Source: Methanospirillum purgamenti
GTDB taxonomy: Archaea > Halobacteriota > Methanomicrobia > Methanomicrobiales > Methanospirillaceae
Strand: one strand, 5' to 3'
Length of the DNA: 64,000 nt
Assembly: GCF_018502485.1 (NCBI RefSeq)
Contig: NZ_CP075546.1
Shown here: piece by piece, positions 18,964 through 28,608 of the stretch
Numbering within the stretch: position 1 is the stretch's first letter
Layout of the letters: every line of letters starts with the position of its first letter
Notes under the pieces: generated by a model
What the model was told of the DNA's origin: nothing
What the model saw: the letters and a program-made list of their open reading frames with translations, nothing else
Database searches by the model: none
Program-made: the position numbers and the translations under genes

Positions 18964-19104
18964 ACATTCAAAAGCCAGAATATTACCCCATTAGAGAAAA
19001 AGTGTAATTTTTGAATTACTACATTGATTGCAGTTTTAATCGACGGTTTATAGAATCATGGGAAATTTCGGTAATCATAAATAATAAATTTTCTCATATT
19101 GAGT

Positions 19105-21024
19105 ATGCATCGTAAATATCTACATATTTCAATTTTAGTGATTTTTACTGTATCTCTACTTATTATACCCATAGTAGCGGATGAATCGAATGAAGAATTT
19201 CAAGGCCTTGCCTGGGTGACTGAAGAATATCCTCCCTATACCTTCATAGACAATGGGACACCTTCAGGATTGATGGTTGATATGGTTACTGCTATATCCA
19301 GAAAGGCAGGGTATGAACTTCCCAAACAGTCAATTCATTTTCTCCCCTGGAATGAAGCATATCAAAAGGCCCTTACCAAACCTAGGACCGTGATTTTTTC
19401 CATTGCTCGGACACCGGAACGAGAGAACCTCTTTTCATGGGTGGGGCCAGTGGTTTCATCTGATATTGCCTTGTATTCTTCCAGGGACAGGAACATCACC
19501 CTCCATGATAGGAAAGAACTGGCAAACTATACTATTGGGACTATTACTGACGATGTAACCATTGACTTCCTGGTTGATGCTGGTGTTCGTAAGGATTCAA
19601 TTGTCACACGCTCTGACCCATATAAGCTCATACATGACCTTGATGATGGCACACTTGATCTCTTTGCCTACGGAAATATTGCCGCAGAATACCATATTAA
19701 AAATGCAACTGGAAATCCCGGATTTTATAAAATATCAGCCAGAATAGGAACATTCCCTGTTTATATCGGATTCAGTGCAGGAACCCCTGAGAACCTAGTA
19801 AAAAAATTCCAGAATGCATTTGAAACATTAAACAAAACACCAGATAACGGAGAGATAAGTGAAACAGAAAGAATACTTTCTTCATGGTTACTGGATGAAA
19901 ACCTCAAACACCTGGAATATCTTACCGAAGGGTACTACCCATACACGTTCATGGAAGATGGAATTCCTAAGGGAATATCAATTGATATTTTACATGAAGT
20001 ATTTTCACGGTATGGTATCACGATTCCATCCGAACGGTTTACCTTTGGCACATGGGAGGAGGTATATCAGAAAACCCTGACACAGAATAACACTGCTTTG
20101 TGCATCATTGCCCGGTCTCCGGAACGAGAAGACTTGTTCCAATGGGCCGGCCCAATTGATAAGACATCAAATGTAGTATTTTCTCGTCAAGATTCTGCAG
20201 ATGAGTTCAAAAACAAAACACTGGAGGAGATGAAAATAGGGGCGATAACTGATGATATTGCTACAATTGCCCTCATCAACTCCGGAGGAAAAGACATTAT
20301 CTATTCTACTGATCCAAAGGAACTTATTAAAAAACTCGAGAGCGGTGAGATTGACGGGTGGGCATATGCCTCTATGCCCGGATATCAGTTAATCAACAAA
20401 TATGCCTCTGATCCGGATTCTATTGTACCAGTTCATTCATTACAGACCTATGACTATTACATCGCTTTTAACAAAAATACGACACCACAGGTTGTGCAGG
20501 CATTCCAGGACATGTTGGACATTATCCGAACAGAAAAGGACCAGACCGGAGTGAGCACATATGATTATATCATGTACCGGTATGTTGATCCAGTCTATTC
20601 TGAATCATCTATAACTCCACAGGATGTGACTGACCTGGTAAACCAGACTGCGACAGATCTTGCCCGTGATGCTCCAGGAACTATAAAAAACATAAACGCA
20701 GGTCTTCCACCATACCGGAATGCAGAACGTCCGGATCTCTACGTGTTCATGTACGATACAGCAGTCAACATGGTTGCCCATGCAGATAACATCAGGATGG
20801 TCGGAGCAAATTATCACAATAAAACAGACGTTGCCGGAAAACCCTTCAGAGATAATATTGTACAGGGAGCTCTTACGAATGGCTCTGGATGGGAGGATTA
20901 TATTTACAGTAATCCGGTTGAAAGCGGCCTTTTCTGGAAGACAACCAGGTATCAACTCGCCGTAGGGAGTGACGGAAAACAGTATATCGTATGCTCAGGC
21001 ATGTTCAGGAATAATTCTGAATAA
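19105..21024 (+). CDS. Exported double solute-binding (SBP family 3) and Cache protein
   Basis: About 639 residues. After a signal peptide (cut near IPIVA), two homologous family-3 solute-binding modules follow: the first around residues 35-255 (WVTEEYPPYTFIDNG, then MVDMV, SIARTPERENLFSWVGP) and the second around 265-480 (YLTEGYYPYTFMEDG, then IIARSPEREDLFQWAGP). The last ~120 residues resemble a Cache domain (ARDAPGTIKNIN, MVGANYHNKTDVAGKPFRD, WEDYIYSNP). No membrane anchor or kinase domain is visible after the signal, so it may be a free or surface-held ligand-binding protein. A TTG at 19099 two codons earlier is less likely as start. Confidence 0.8.
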   Translation: MHRKYLHISILVIFTVSLLIIPIVADESNEEFQGLAWVTEEYPPYTFIDNGTPSGLMVDMVTAISRKAGYELPKQSIHFLPWNEAYQKALTKPRTVIFSIARTPERENLFSWVGPVVSSDIALYSSRDRNITLHDRKELANYTIGTITDDVTIDFLVDAGVRKDSIVTRSDPYKLIHDLDDGTLDLFAYGNIAAEYHIKNATGNPGFYKISARIGTFPVYIGFSAGTPENLVKKFQNAFETLNKTPDNGEISETERILSSWLLDENLKHLEYLTEGYYPYTFMEDGIPKGISIDILHEVFSRYGITIPSERFTFGTWEEVYQKTLTQNNTALCIIARSPEREDLFQWAGPIDKTSNVVFSRQDSADEFKNKTLEEMKIGAITDDIATIALINSGGKDIIYSTDPKELIKKLESGEIDGWAYASMPGYQLINKYASDPDSIVPVHSLQTYDYYIAFNKNTTPQVVQAFQDMLDIIRTEKDQTGVSTYDYIMYRYVDPVYSESSITPQDVTDLVNQTATDLARDAPGTIKNINAGLPPYRNAERPDLYVFMYDTAVNMVAHADNIRMVGANYHNKTDVAGKPFRDNIVQGALTNGSGWEDYIYSNPVESGLFWKTTRYQLAVGSDGKQYIVCSGMFRNNSE

Positions 21025-21114
21025 TGTATCATGAGTGATACTTTAAGACTAAATCAGAATTCACAAAAGAGGATAGTTCAGACAAGAATCGTTGGAAATC
21101 CGGATGTGTAGTAA

Positions 21115-22920
21115 TTAGAGATTCCCGATACCATAATGTTTTTGCAGAAAATTAATGGTTTTTTCTGATTCCATCCATCTTTTATCCAAATTTGAGATAA
21201 TATCATCAATTTCCCGAATACATTGGCTTATCGGAACTTCAATATCAGGGGCATACATATCAACGAGAGTTGCTATCACTGTCAGGGGATTTCGGATTTT
21301 ATCATTTAAAACTGCGAGTTCAATAAGATTTTGTTCCAATTGAATCAGGAGGTTTTTTCGTTCCTTTTCTAAAGTTTTTTGTTCGGTGATATCAATTGCA
21401 ATACCGATTGTTCCGGTAATCGTGTTTTGGGCATCATAAATCGGCGAAGTATATAATAACGTATTTCTGTCTCCATATACCGCTTCGATAGAGGAGTCCA
21501 TGCCTTTAAGGGCAAGATGATGAGCATGAACCATTTCTTTATCAGCATGAGGGATAATTTCTTCAATGCTTTTTCCAATACCCTCATTGGGTAACAGGCC
21601 GATTTTTTCAAGACCTGCACCAAAAATGCTTTTTAATCGCATAGTGGTATCAGTGGTCAATACAATACCAGGAATGTGATCTACAATCATTCGCAGCTTT
21701 CTTTCATTTTCGTTCAGTTTTCTCTCTTGTTCAATCAGTTTATCATAATTCTGCCTGAGCTCTTCTTCTGTAGAGATGATCTCCTCATATGCAGATCCTA
21801 ATTCTTCATTTTTTCGCAATAATTCAATCTCAATTTTTTTTCTATCGGTGATATCAGTGAGATAGATACGTGCCGTATGAGATTGATTTGTTACATATAC
21901 ATACTCCAGAAAGATCCGATCCTGAATCGCAATCTCAAGAACAAATGACTTTTCAACCTCGTTATCAATGGCATCCAAAATTTCGTCCAGTTGCTCTGGT
22001 AAATATTGAGAGAGATCATAATTCCCTGTCAGATTGAATAAGGTACTTCCGGCGGCTTCGTTATTCATTATGATGTTTCCAAAAACATCAATTTCTAAGA
22101 CAGGATTCGGATTTAATTCAATGAAGGAAGCTAATGAGAGTATTTTTTCTTCGTATTGCCTCAAATTTGTTACATCAACAGGAATTGAGATCATGTACGG
22201 CTTGTCATCAATGGTAATGGTTCTTCCAGAAAAGAGAATATCTTTTATTTTTTTATCTTTTCCCCTCATCTTTACAGGTATGAGATGAAAATAACCATAT
22301 TGCCGTAACCTGTCGATAACATCATTTCTCTGGTTGATATCTACCCAGAAATCCAAGTCAATTGCGGTTTTTCCTATGACTTCTTCCCGGGAAAATCCCC
22401 ACCATTTTGAAAAATGTTCATTCACTTCATAAAATCTGCCGGTTGTAAGGTCAGATATCGCTATTCCCTCGGGGATAAGATCAAATATCGTTCTGAATAA
22501 CGAATCCGGTTGAACAAGCAGATTATCAGGTAACGAAGCTTGTGATGAATGTTTAAATATCCATATTCTGCCCATCAAACCAGAATCAGGTTCCGGAAAC
22601 GGTGTTGAATAGAGGAGTAAAGAACCCCCTTCCCGGACTGGGATAGTATGTGAACCAGTCCATTCAGGATTGGATCTAACCAGGTTCAGAACATATAATA
22701 TATCTTCATGTTGCAGATCCCGGTCAACAAAAAAGCGAAGCATCTCATCACCATTAAAAAATTCATCATGATTTGATAATGAAAAGAGAGTCTTAAACGA
22801 TGGACTGCAGTAGAGTATTGATAAATCAGGGCTTGTAATCAAAACCCCGTCTTTAAAGGTATCATAACCATTGAATGCAAGAAATACAGGTTTCAATTCA
22901 TCTAACCTATCTTCGTTCAT
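21115..22920 (-). CDS. PAS-rich sensor protein without an ATPase domain
   Basis: 601 residues. Four PAS-like domains (about 12-125, 145-265, 268-375 and 420-530), a coiled coil (about 375-420), then a 70-residue helical end starting LNDKIRNPLTVIATLVDM. That end resembles a histidine-kinase dimerisation helix, but Asp or Lys stands where the phosphoacceptor His would be, and the gene stops before any ATP-binding domain. The stop is clean, with no ATPase remnant in the 90 bases beyond. It may act as a partner or decoy for other kinases. Convergent with the solute-binding/Cache gene. Confidence 0.8.
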   Translation of the reverse strand: MNEDRLDELKPVFLAFNGYDTFKDGVLITSPDLSILYCSPSFKTLFSLSNHDEFFNGDEMLRFFVDRDLQHEDILYVLNLVRSNPEWTGSHTIPVREGGSLLLYSTPFPEPDSGLMGRIWIFKHSSQASLPDNLLVQPDSLFRTIFDLIPEGIAISDLTTGRFYEVNEHFSKWWGFSREEVIGKTAIDLDFWVDINQRNDVIDRLRQYGYFHLIPVKMRGKDKKIKDILFSGRTITIDDKPYMISIPVDVTNLRQYEEKILSLASFIELNPNPVLEIDVFGNIIMNNEAAGSTLFNLTGNYDLSQYLPEQLDEILDAIDNEVEKSFVLEIAIQDRIFLEYVYVTNQSHTARIYLTDITDRKKIEIELLRKNEELGSAYEEIISTEEELRQNYDKLIEQERKLNENERKLRMIVDHIPGIVLTTDTTMRLKSIFGAGLEKIGLLPNEGIGKSIEEIIPHADKEMVHAHHLALKGMDSSIEAVYGDRNTLLYTSPIYDAQNTITGTIGIAIDITEQKTLEKERKNLLIQLEQNLIELAVLNDKIRNPLTVIATLVDMYAPDIEVPISQCIREIDDIISNLDKRWMESEKTINFLQKHYGIGNL

Positions 22921-23257
22921 GATATGTGAATAAACACATTACCATAACACTATTGAATAAAAATAAAAAGTCATTCCTTTTTAACCTTCTGATTTTGATA
23001 CCCGGGACTACAGAGATCAATGTTCTGGAATTTTTAAAAGTATATCTCAGAATAGTATGAATACGGTGCGTTCCAGGTAATCAAACCCGATATACCCATT
23101 GATTATCTGCATGATAATTACTCCCATTAATTGCGAGAATAAAGGAATTATCGAACATTTGAGGGAAATGAGTTTGATTTTTTCTGTCTTATTCCTAGAC
23201 AAAGAAATGATTAAATTCAAAACTATTATCACGAACTCTGACACAATCTGTTACCCC

Positions 23258-24664
23258 ATGTCCCCAATCATCTCCAATCAACTCCACCAAAGACTTCTTC
23301 TTACGACTGCTGCTGTCGGGATGTTTTTAGACGGGCTTGACGGCTCGATTGTAACAATAATTCTCCCACAGATTTCAGAGTCATTCAGCACCGACACCGG
23401 GACAGCTTCCTGGGTCATTATCACGTATCTTCTGATGATGGCAGGATTAATCCTCATTGTTGGAAAAGTTGCCGAACGAGGACAAATCAGGAAGATTTTT
23501 CTCTGGGGTTTGTGTGTCTTTACTGCTGGATCTGCTGCGTGTGGAATCGCTCCAGACCTGGAAATTCTTCTGACAGCCCGGATTTTTCAGGGAATCGGAG
23601 CAGCAATGCTTGCATCAACCGCCTCATTGCTCTGTGTCACCTACCTTCCAAAGGATATGTACGGGATGGCCTTTGGAGCAATTTCCATGTCTGTTTCTGT
23701 CGGGGTAGCAACCGGACCGGCCATCGGGGGATTTATAGCCCAATATTTCTCCTGGCACTGGGCATTTCTCATGAATGTCCCTGTTGGTATCCTCATTCTG
23801 GCTTTTGCCATGCATATCATTCCTCCGGACATACCACGTGAAAAGCAACCATTTGACCTGTACGGAGCAATTCTCCTCTTTGGGCTGATGGCGGCAGGAG
23901 TGTATTGTCTTGAACGCATTTCTCACCTGGGGATATCTGACCCGCAGATCTTACTCAGTGGGAGTGTCAGTATTGCCTGTCTGATTGCCTTTTATATTCG
24001 TGAGCGGATGTGCAATCTACCTCTTATTCATATCAGCGTGTTTTCAGTCTGGAACTTTACCGCAACATTGGTGGCATTTCTTATATATGGGTGTGTATCT
24101 ATGGGCATTTTCTATCTTCTCCCATTCTTCCTTCAGGCAGGGATGACATATGACCCGGCAATGGCTGGACTGTTTCTCCTAATTCCACCGGTTATTACGG
24201 CAATAATCGGCGTTCCGATGGGAAGATGGTCAGACCTTATAGGCAGAAGACCATTTGCAATTGCTGCAGCGTTATCATCCATTATAGTTTGTGGGATTTT
24301 TATGACAATCGTCCCTGAAACCGGCTTTATTCCGCTCGTTCTTGGCCTTCTGTTCATGGGCCTCTTTATGGGTTGTTTTGGCGGACCGGTTGCCAGCAGG
24401 GTTGTAGAAAATGCTCCTTCTGGTGAAGAGGGTACGGGAACATCACTCATGGTCACTGCAGTGTACCTTGGGAGTGTTCTTGGTACCGCTCTGTTTGCAA
24501 CATTTTTCACCTTGGGAAGTCTAGAAACAGGCATTGCAGCATTCTCTGATCTTGACCCGGAGAAATTTTTACAAGGATTTCACCTTTCAATGACTGCTGG
24601 GTTTGTCCTATCAGTTCTGGCACTCATATTATCGGTCATTGTCAGGGAAAAGAAAACCCAATAA
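23258..24664 (+). CDS. MFS drug/proton antiporter, 14-TM (DHA2) type
   Basis: About 468 residues from the ATG at 23258; the frame extends upstream to 23099 but that part is not membrane-like. The start of TM1 is LTTAAVGMFLDGLDGSIV with the D-x-x-x-x-x-A/I-L-P motif (IVTIILPQIS), followed by motif A-like GKVAERGQIRKIFLWG and motif C-like ATGPAIGGFIAQ. Around 13-14 hydrophobic spans. It exports toxic compounds or drugs with proton exchange; the substrate cannot be told. It heads a run of efflux genes (MATE, PadR, ABC-2). Confidence 0.9.
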   Translation: MSPIISNQLHQRLLLTTAAVGMFLDGLDGSIVTIILPQISESFSTDTGTASWVIITYLLMMAGLILIVGKVAERGQIRKIFLWGLCVFTAGSAACGIAPDLEILLTARIFQGIGAAMLASTASLLCVTYLPKDMYGMAFGAISMSVSVGVATGPAIGGFIAQYFSWHWAFLMNVPVGILILAFAMHIIPPDIPREKQPFDLYGAILLFGLMAAGVYCLERISHLGISDPQILLSGSVSIACLIAFYIRERMCNLPLIHISVFSVWNFTATLVAFLIYGCVSMGIFYLLPFFLQAGMTYDPAMAGLFLLIPPVITAIIGVPMGRWSDLIGRRPFAIAAALSSIIVCGIFMTIVPETGFIPLVLGLLFMGLFMGCFGGPVASRVVENAPSGEEGTGTSLMVTAVYLGSVLGTALFATFFTLGSLETGIAAFSDLDPEKFLQGFHLSMTAGFVLSVLALILSVIVREKKTQ

Positions 24665-24729
24665 AACACAGTACGGATTTAAAATAGACAGAATAAAGCC
24701 TAATCACATCTTCATAGTGGAGTACTTTC

Positions 24730-26097
24730 ATGGATCACGAATCTGATACAACCGGAGTCACCCTTCTGAAAGGTGATCCGAAAATCGCTATTATAAAACT
24801 CTCTATTCCGATGATAGTAGCCATGCTGCTCATGTCCACCTATAACCTGGTGAATGCTGTCTGGGTGGCTGGACTTGGGGCAGATGCCCTGGCAGCAGTT
24901 GGTTTTATCACTCCCCTGTTTATGATTCTAGTCGGACTGGCAAATGGACTTGGAGCCGGAGCTACATCAGTAATTTCCCGAAGAATTGGTGCAGGAGACA
25001 GAAATGGAGCTCATGCAACTGCAGTTCAGGCAGTTCTTATGAGCATCGCGATCTCCATTGCCATATCTTTTTTGCTTATTGCATTCAGCAGACCACTGAT
25101 GATACTGTTTGGTGCAGGAAATACAGTAGATCTCGCAGTAGAGTATGGAAATATCGTATTTGCAGGAACTATCCTGATTCTTTTCACCAATGTCGGATAC
25201 GGGATTCTCAGAGGAGAAGGAGATACCAAACGGACGATGTACGTCATGGGAGCAGCATCCATCATCAATATCGTTCTTGATCCTATCTTTATCTACTATA
25301 TGAACTGGGGTATTGCTGGTGCTGCCTGGGGTATGATAGTATCACTGGTTCTCATCGCATCTGTCCAGATATACTGGTTCTGTATAAAAAAAGACACCTA
25401 TATTACCCTTTCAAAACATGTGGATATTCGTGAAACCAGGCACATCAAAGATGTTCTGGCAATCGGACTTCCAGCCAGTTGTGAATTTTTCCTGATGGCA
25501 ATCCTCGCCGTTTTCATCAATATACTGCTGGTCATGGTTGCAAATACTGATGCTGTCGCGGTATATACAGCAGGATGGCGGGTAATAATGTTCGCGATCA
25601 TTCCTCTTGTTGCAATATCCACATCTGTTGTTGCAGTTACCGGTGCAGCATTCGGAGGACGACATTTTGAAAAGTTTCCGGTTATCCATAACTTTTCTGT
25701 CTTCTTAGGTATTGTCATCGCTACCATCATTGCAATTCTGACCTGGCTTTTTGCAGATCAAATCTCGTTTATATTCTCGTACTCAGCTGAAGGAGCACAT
25801 CTGGCGCCATCAATAGCAGCTTTCCTTGCCACGATGTGCATATTTTATCCATTTGTATCTCCGGGAATTATGTCATCCTCTGTCTTTCAGGGAACCGGGC
25901 GGGGATTATCATCACTCCTTCTCAATGTGCTCAGAGAAATAGTATTCATGGCATCTGCAGCATATCTGCTCGGCGTTGTTCTTGGATATGGCGAACACGG
26001 TATCTGGTGGGGACTCATTATCGGTGATATTCTTGGTGGAATTACCGGGTATGTCTGGGTTAGGTTTTACATCAGCCGAATTATCAGATATACCTGA
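24730..26097 (+). CDS. MATE-family efflux transporter
   Basis: 455 residues, about 12 hydrophobic spans, with two pseudo-repeats each starting on a P-x-x-x-x-x-L-(M/L) pattern (IKLSIPMIVAMLLM and DVLAIGLPASCEFFLM). GLGAGATSVISRRIGAGDR after the first pair of helices and TGAAFGGRHFEK in the second half match the family. It extrudes organic cations with Na+ or H+. It lies 65 bases after the MFS gene and 150 bases before the padR gene, so the three may share a detoxification role. Confidence 0.92.
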   Translation: MDHESDTTGVTLLKGDPKIAIIKLSIPMIVAMLLMSTYNLVNAVWVAGLGADALAAVGFITPLFMILVGLANGLGAGATSVISRRIGAGDRNGAHATAVQAVLMSIAISIAISFLLIAFSRPLMILFGAGNTVDLAVEYGNIVFAGTILILFTNVGYGILRGEGDTKRTMYVMGAASIINIVLDPIFIYYMNWGIAGAAWGMIVSLVLIASVQIYWFCIKKDTYITLSKHVDIRETRHIKDVLAIGLPASCEFFLMAILAVFINILLVMVANTDAVAVYTAGWRVIMFAIIPLVAISTSVVAVTGAAFGGRHFEKFPVIHNFSVFLGIVIATIIAILTWLFADQISFIFSYSAEGAHLAPSIAAFLATMCIFYPFVSPGIMSSSVFQGTGRGLSSLLLNVLREIVFMASAAYLLGVVLGYGEHGIWWGLIIGDILGGITGYVWVRFYISRIIRYT

Positions 26098-26205
26098 ATC
26101 ACTTAATTTTTGCTCAATTTTTCACAGATAAACCCACCCGAAAAAGGGGCTCTGAATGCTGATAATGAGAAGCTTTGTATACTCTGTGATCCTAATATCG
26201 TATTG

Positions 26206-26229
26206 TCGATATCGATTAACCGATATCGA
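26206..26229. promoter_or_regulatory. Perfect inverted repeat in the padR promoter region
   Basis: TCGATATCG-ATTAAC-CGATATCGA: nine-base arms around a six-base spacer, 17 bases before the ATG of the PadR-type regulator. PadR proteins bind such dyads to repress their own operons, so an autoregulatory operator is likely. Confidence 0.7.
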
Positions 26230-26246
26230 ATTTTCCAGGTGATACT

Positions 26247-26726
26247 ATGCGAGACAATCGAGAAGACATGAGATCATTCATGAGACGGTTCCACCGGATT
26301 CGACATTTCAGGGGTTATGGTGGCCTGAAAGTGCTTGTTCTCTATATACTCAGAGAAGGGCCAAAGAATGGAGCTGAACTTATGGATGCTATTGATGTGA
26401 TGAGCCATGGACACTGGAAACCATCCCCTGGATCCATGTATCCACTACTTAGCAAAGCTGTCGAAGAAAATTTTATCATAAAAAGAGAAGACCGCAGATA
26501 CGAACTGACCAAGGCAGGTATAGAGGAGATAAATATGTTTAAAACCGGAACGTTTGGTAAAGCAGAAACAGTTGAAGATATCCTGACTGAAATAGACAGC
26601 AATCTTTCATATCTTGAAGATTTGACAAAAGAAAAACTGACACCCCATATTCCTATCCTTGAAGAGATCAGGGAGAAAGTAATCCGGCTCCATGAAACGC
26701 TTCATTCCTCCGGACCAGAGACATAA
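26247..26726 (+). CDS. PadR-family transcription regulator
   Basis: 159 residues. A winged helix lies at about residues 25-95: GGLKVLVLYILREGPKNGAELMDAI, then PSPGSMYPLLSKAVEENFIIKRE and YELTKAG, the classic PadR signature. The C-terminal helices (LTEIDSNLSYLEDLTKEK) would dimerise. It most likely controls the ABC-2 exporter genes 130 bases downstream and itself through the dyad at 26206-26229. The ligand is probably a toxic compound exported by the neighbouring pumps. Confidence 0.9.
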   Translation: MRDNREDMRSFMRRFHRIRHFRGYGGLKVLVLYILREGPKNGAELMDAIDVMSHGHWKPSPGSMYPLLSKAVEENFIIKREDRRYELTKAGIEEINMFKTGTFGKAETVEDILTEIDSNLSYLEDLTKEKLTPHIPILEEIREKVIRLHETLHSSGPET

Positions 26727-26858
26727 TATCGAAATGTATTCAAAATGAGCAAAAATGTCAGAAGATAAAGATACTCTCTTTCATGAAATAAGACCAGCAC
26801 ATACTATAGAACTCTGAAAACACACCAGATTATCCCATATTATGAGGACAACAATACG

Positions 26859-27845
26859 ATGACACCTGCAATTCAGGTACAAGATCTGACAAAAAAGTTC
26901 AATGATCTTGTTGCAGTAAACCACATATCCTTCGAGATTGAGCAAGGTGAGATATTTGGTCTTCTCGGTCCGAACGGGGCCGGTAAAACCACAACGCTCT
27001 CCATGCTATCAACCATGCAAAAACCGACACAGGGAACCGCAATAGTTCAGGGTAAAGATGTCGAAAAAAACGAAGATGATGTCAGGAAGGCAATCGGTAT
27101 AGTCTTTCAGGATCAAAGCCTGGATGAAGAACTTACGGCTATGGAAAACATGGATTTTCATGGCAGATTATACCGTATTCCACCAGATGTTCGAGCACAA
27201 CGGACAGATGAACTTCTCCGCCTGGTCGAACTGTATGACCGGAAACATGACATCGTAAAGACTTTTTCCGGTGGAATGAGACGAAGGTTGGAGATTGCCC
27301 GTGGACTTCTTCATCACCCTTCGGTCCTGTTCCTTGATGAACCAACCCTGGGCCTTGATCCCCAGACACGAAATCATCTCTGGCAGTATATTGCATCATT
27401 GAGCAAAGAGAAGCATATCACGATTATTCTTACTACCCATTACATGGAAGAGGCTGACCGGCTTTGCGATCGGATAGCAATCATCGATCATGGAACCATA
27501 ATTGCGCTTGATACGCCTCAAAACCTCAAAAACGGAATCGGTGGTGATATTATTACCATTACGACATCGGATCCTGCTACCGTTGTGCAGATACTCACCA
27601 AACCATGGATACACCGGGTCGAGCAGCATCATGATAAGATACGGATAAACCTGGAGAATGCAGAGCAGCATATCAGTGAAATTATCAGTCTCCTTAATCA
27701 GCACAGTATCCCGATTCATTCAGTCTCGATTCATAAACCAACACTTGAGGATGTGTTCCTTTCATTTACGGGCAAAACAATCCGGGAGCAGGAGATAGAC
27801 GGAAAAGAGATGATGCGGATGCACCGCAAAATGATGAGGCATTAA
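26859..27845 (+). CDS. ABC-2 exporter ATPase, DrrA-like
   Basis: 328 residues. Walker A GPNGAGKTT (about residues 35-43), Q-loop VFQDQSLD, signature FSGGMRRRLE, Walker B LFLDEPTLGLD and the H-loop LTTHYMEE are all intact. The C-terminal ~90 residues carry a DrrA-type extension, ending in HSVSIHKPTLEDVFLSFTGK and a Met/His-rich tail (MMRMHRKMMRH). It powers export through the permease whose ATG lies one base after its stop. The substrate is unknown; drug or lipid export is typical. Confidence 0.93.
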   Translation: MTPAIQVQDLTKKFNDLVAVNHISFEIEQGEIFGLLGPNGAGKTTTLSMLSTMQKPTQGTAIVQGKDVEKNEDDVRKAIGIVFQDQSLDEELTAMENMDFHGRLYRIPPDVRAQRTDELLRLVELYDRKHDIVKTFSGGMRRRLEIARGLLHHPSVLFLDEPTLGLDPQTRNHLWQYIASLSKEKHITIILTTHYMEEADRLCDRIAIIDHGTIIALDTPQNLKNGIGGDIITITTSDPATVVQILTKPWIHRVEQHHDKIRINLENAEQHISEIISLLNQHSIPIHSVSIHKPTLEDVFLSFTGKTIREQEIDGKEMMRMHRKMMRH

Positions 27846-27846
27846 T

Positions 27847-28596
27847 ATGGATATAATCTATACCATCTGGCTCCGGAGTATGATTCGCTACGTCAGATCA
27901 AAAAGCCGGATCATCGGTAGCATCAGCATGCCCCTGTTCTTCCTGCTCTTTCTCGGATTCGGCTTAAATTCAGTAGTCAGAATACCCGGTTTTGGGGAGA
28001 ATTATATTCAGTTCCTTATCCCGGGTATGGTTGCCATGAGTGTACTCTTTACCTCAGTCTTTTCAGGGATTCAGATAATATGGGATAAACAGTTCGGGTT
28101 TTTAAAAGAGACCCTGGTCGCTCCGGTAACAAGAATGGAGATCATGCTTGGACAGACGTTCGGAGGAGCAACAACAGCACTCATTCAGGGGATTATTATT
28201 ATGGTCATCTCACTCTTTGTGGGACTTCACGTAGAGAGTGTGACCGGATTTTTGATTGCTCTCGGATTCATGGTGCTGATCGGTATCTCCTTTACAGCAT
28301 TCGGCATTGCAATTGCATCCAGAATGGAAGATATGACCGGATTTCAACTTATCATGAATTTTGTCATATTCCCGATATTTGGCCTATCAGGAGCATTATT
28401 TCCGATTAGTTCGCTTCCCGAATGGCTTGCACCGATAACTATGATCGATCCCCTGACTTATGGTGTGGAAGGAATCAGGTATGGTCTGACCGGAACGAGC
28501 CAGATTAGTCCGGTGATAAGTTTCATATTAATTGGTGGATTTGCCTGTGTCATGACCATAATTGGTGCATTCCTATTCAGGAAAATAAAAATATAA
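27847..28596 (+). CDS. ABC-2 type permease
   Basis: 249 residues with six hydrophobic spans (about 22-42, 55-75, 100-130, 135-155, 165-185 and 222-245). PVTRMEIMLGQTFGGATTALIQG and the ISSLPEWLAPITMIDPLTYGVEGIR segment are typical of DrrB/ABC-2 permeases. It is directly downstream of its ATPase (one base between stop and start). It converges with the TetR gene 12 bases beyond. Confidence 0.93.
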   Translation: MDIIYTIWLRSMIRYVRSKSRIIGSISMPLFFLLFLGFGLNSVVRIPGFGENYIQFLIPGMVAMSVLFTSVFSGIQIIWDKQFGFLKETLVAPVTRMEIMLGQTFGGATTALIQGIIIMVISLFVGLHVESVTGFLIALGFMVLIGISFTAFGIAIASRMEDMTGFQLIMNFVIFPIFGLSGALFPISSLPEWLAPITMIDPLTYGVEGIRYGLTGTSQISPVISFILIGGFACVMTIIGAFLFRKIKI

Positions 28597-28608
28597 AATG
28601 TGCCAGGA

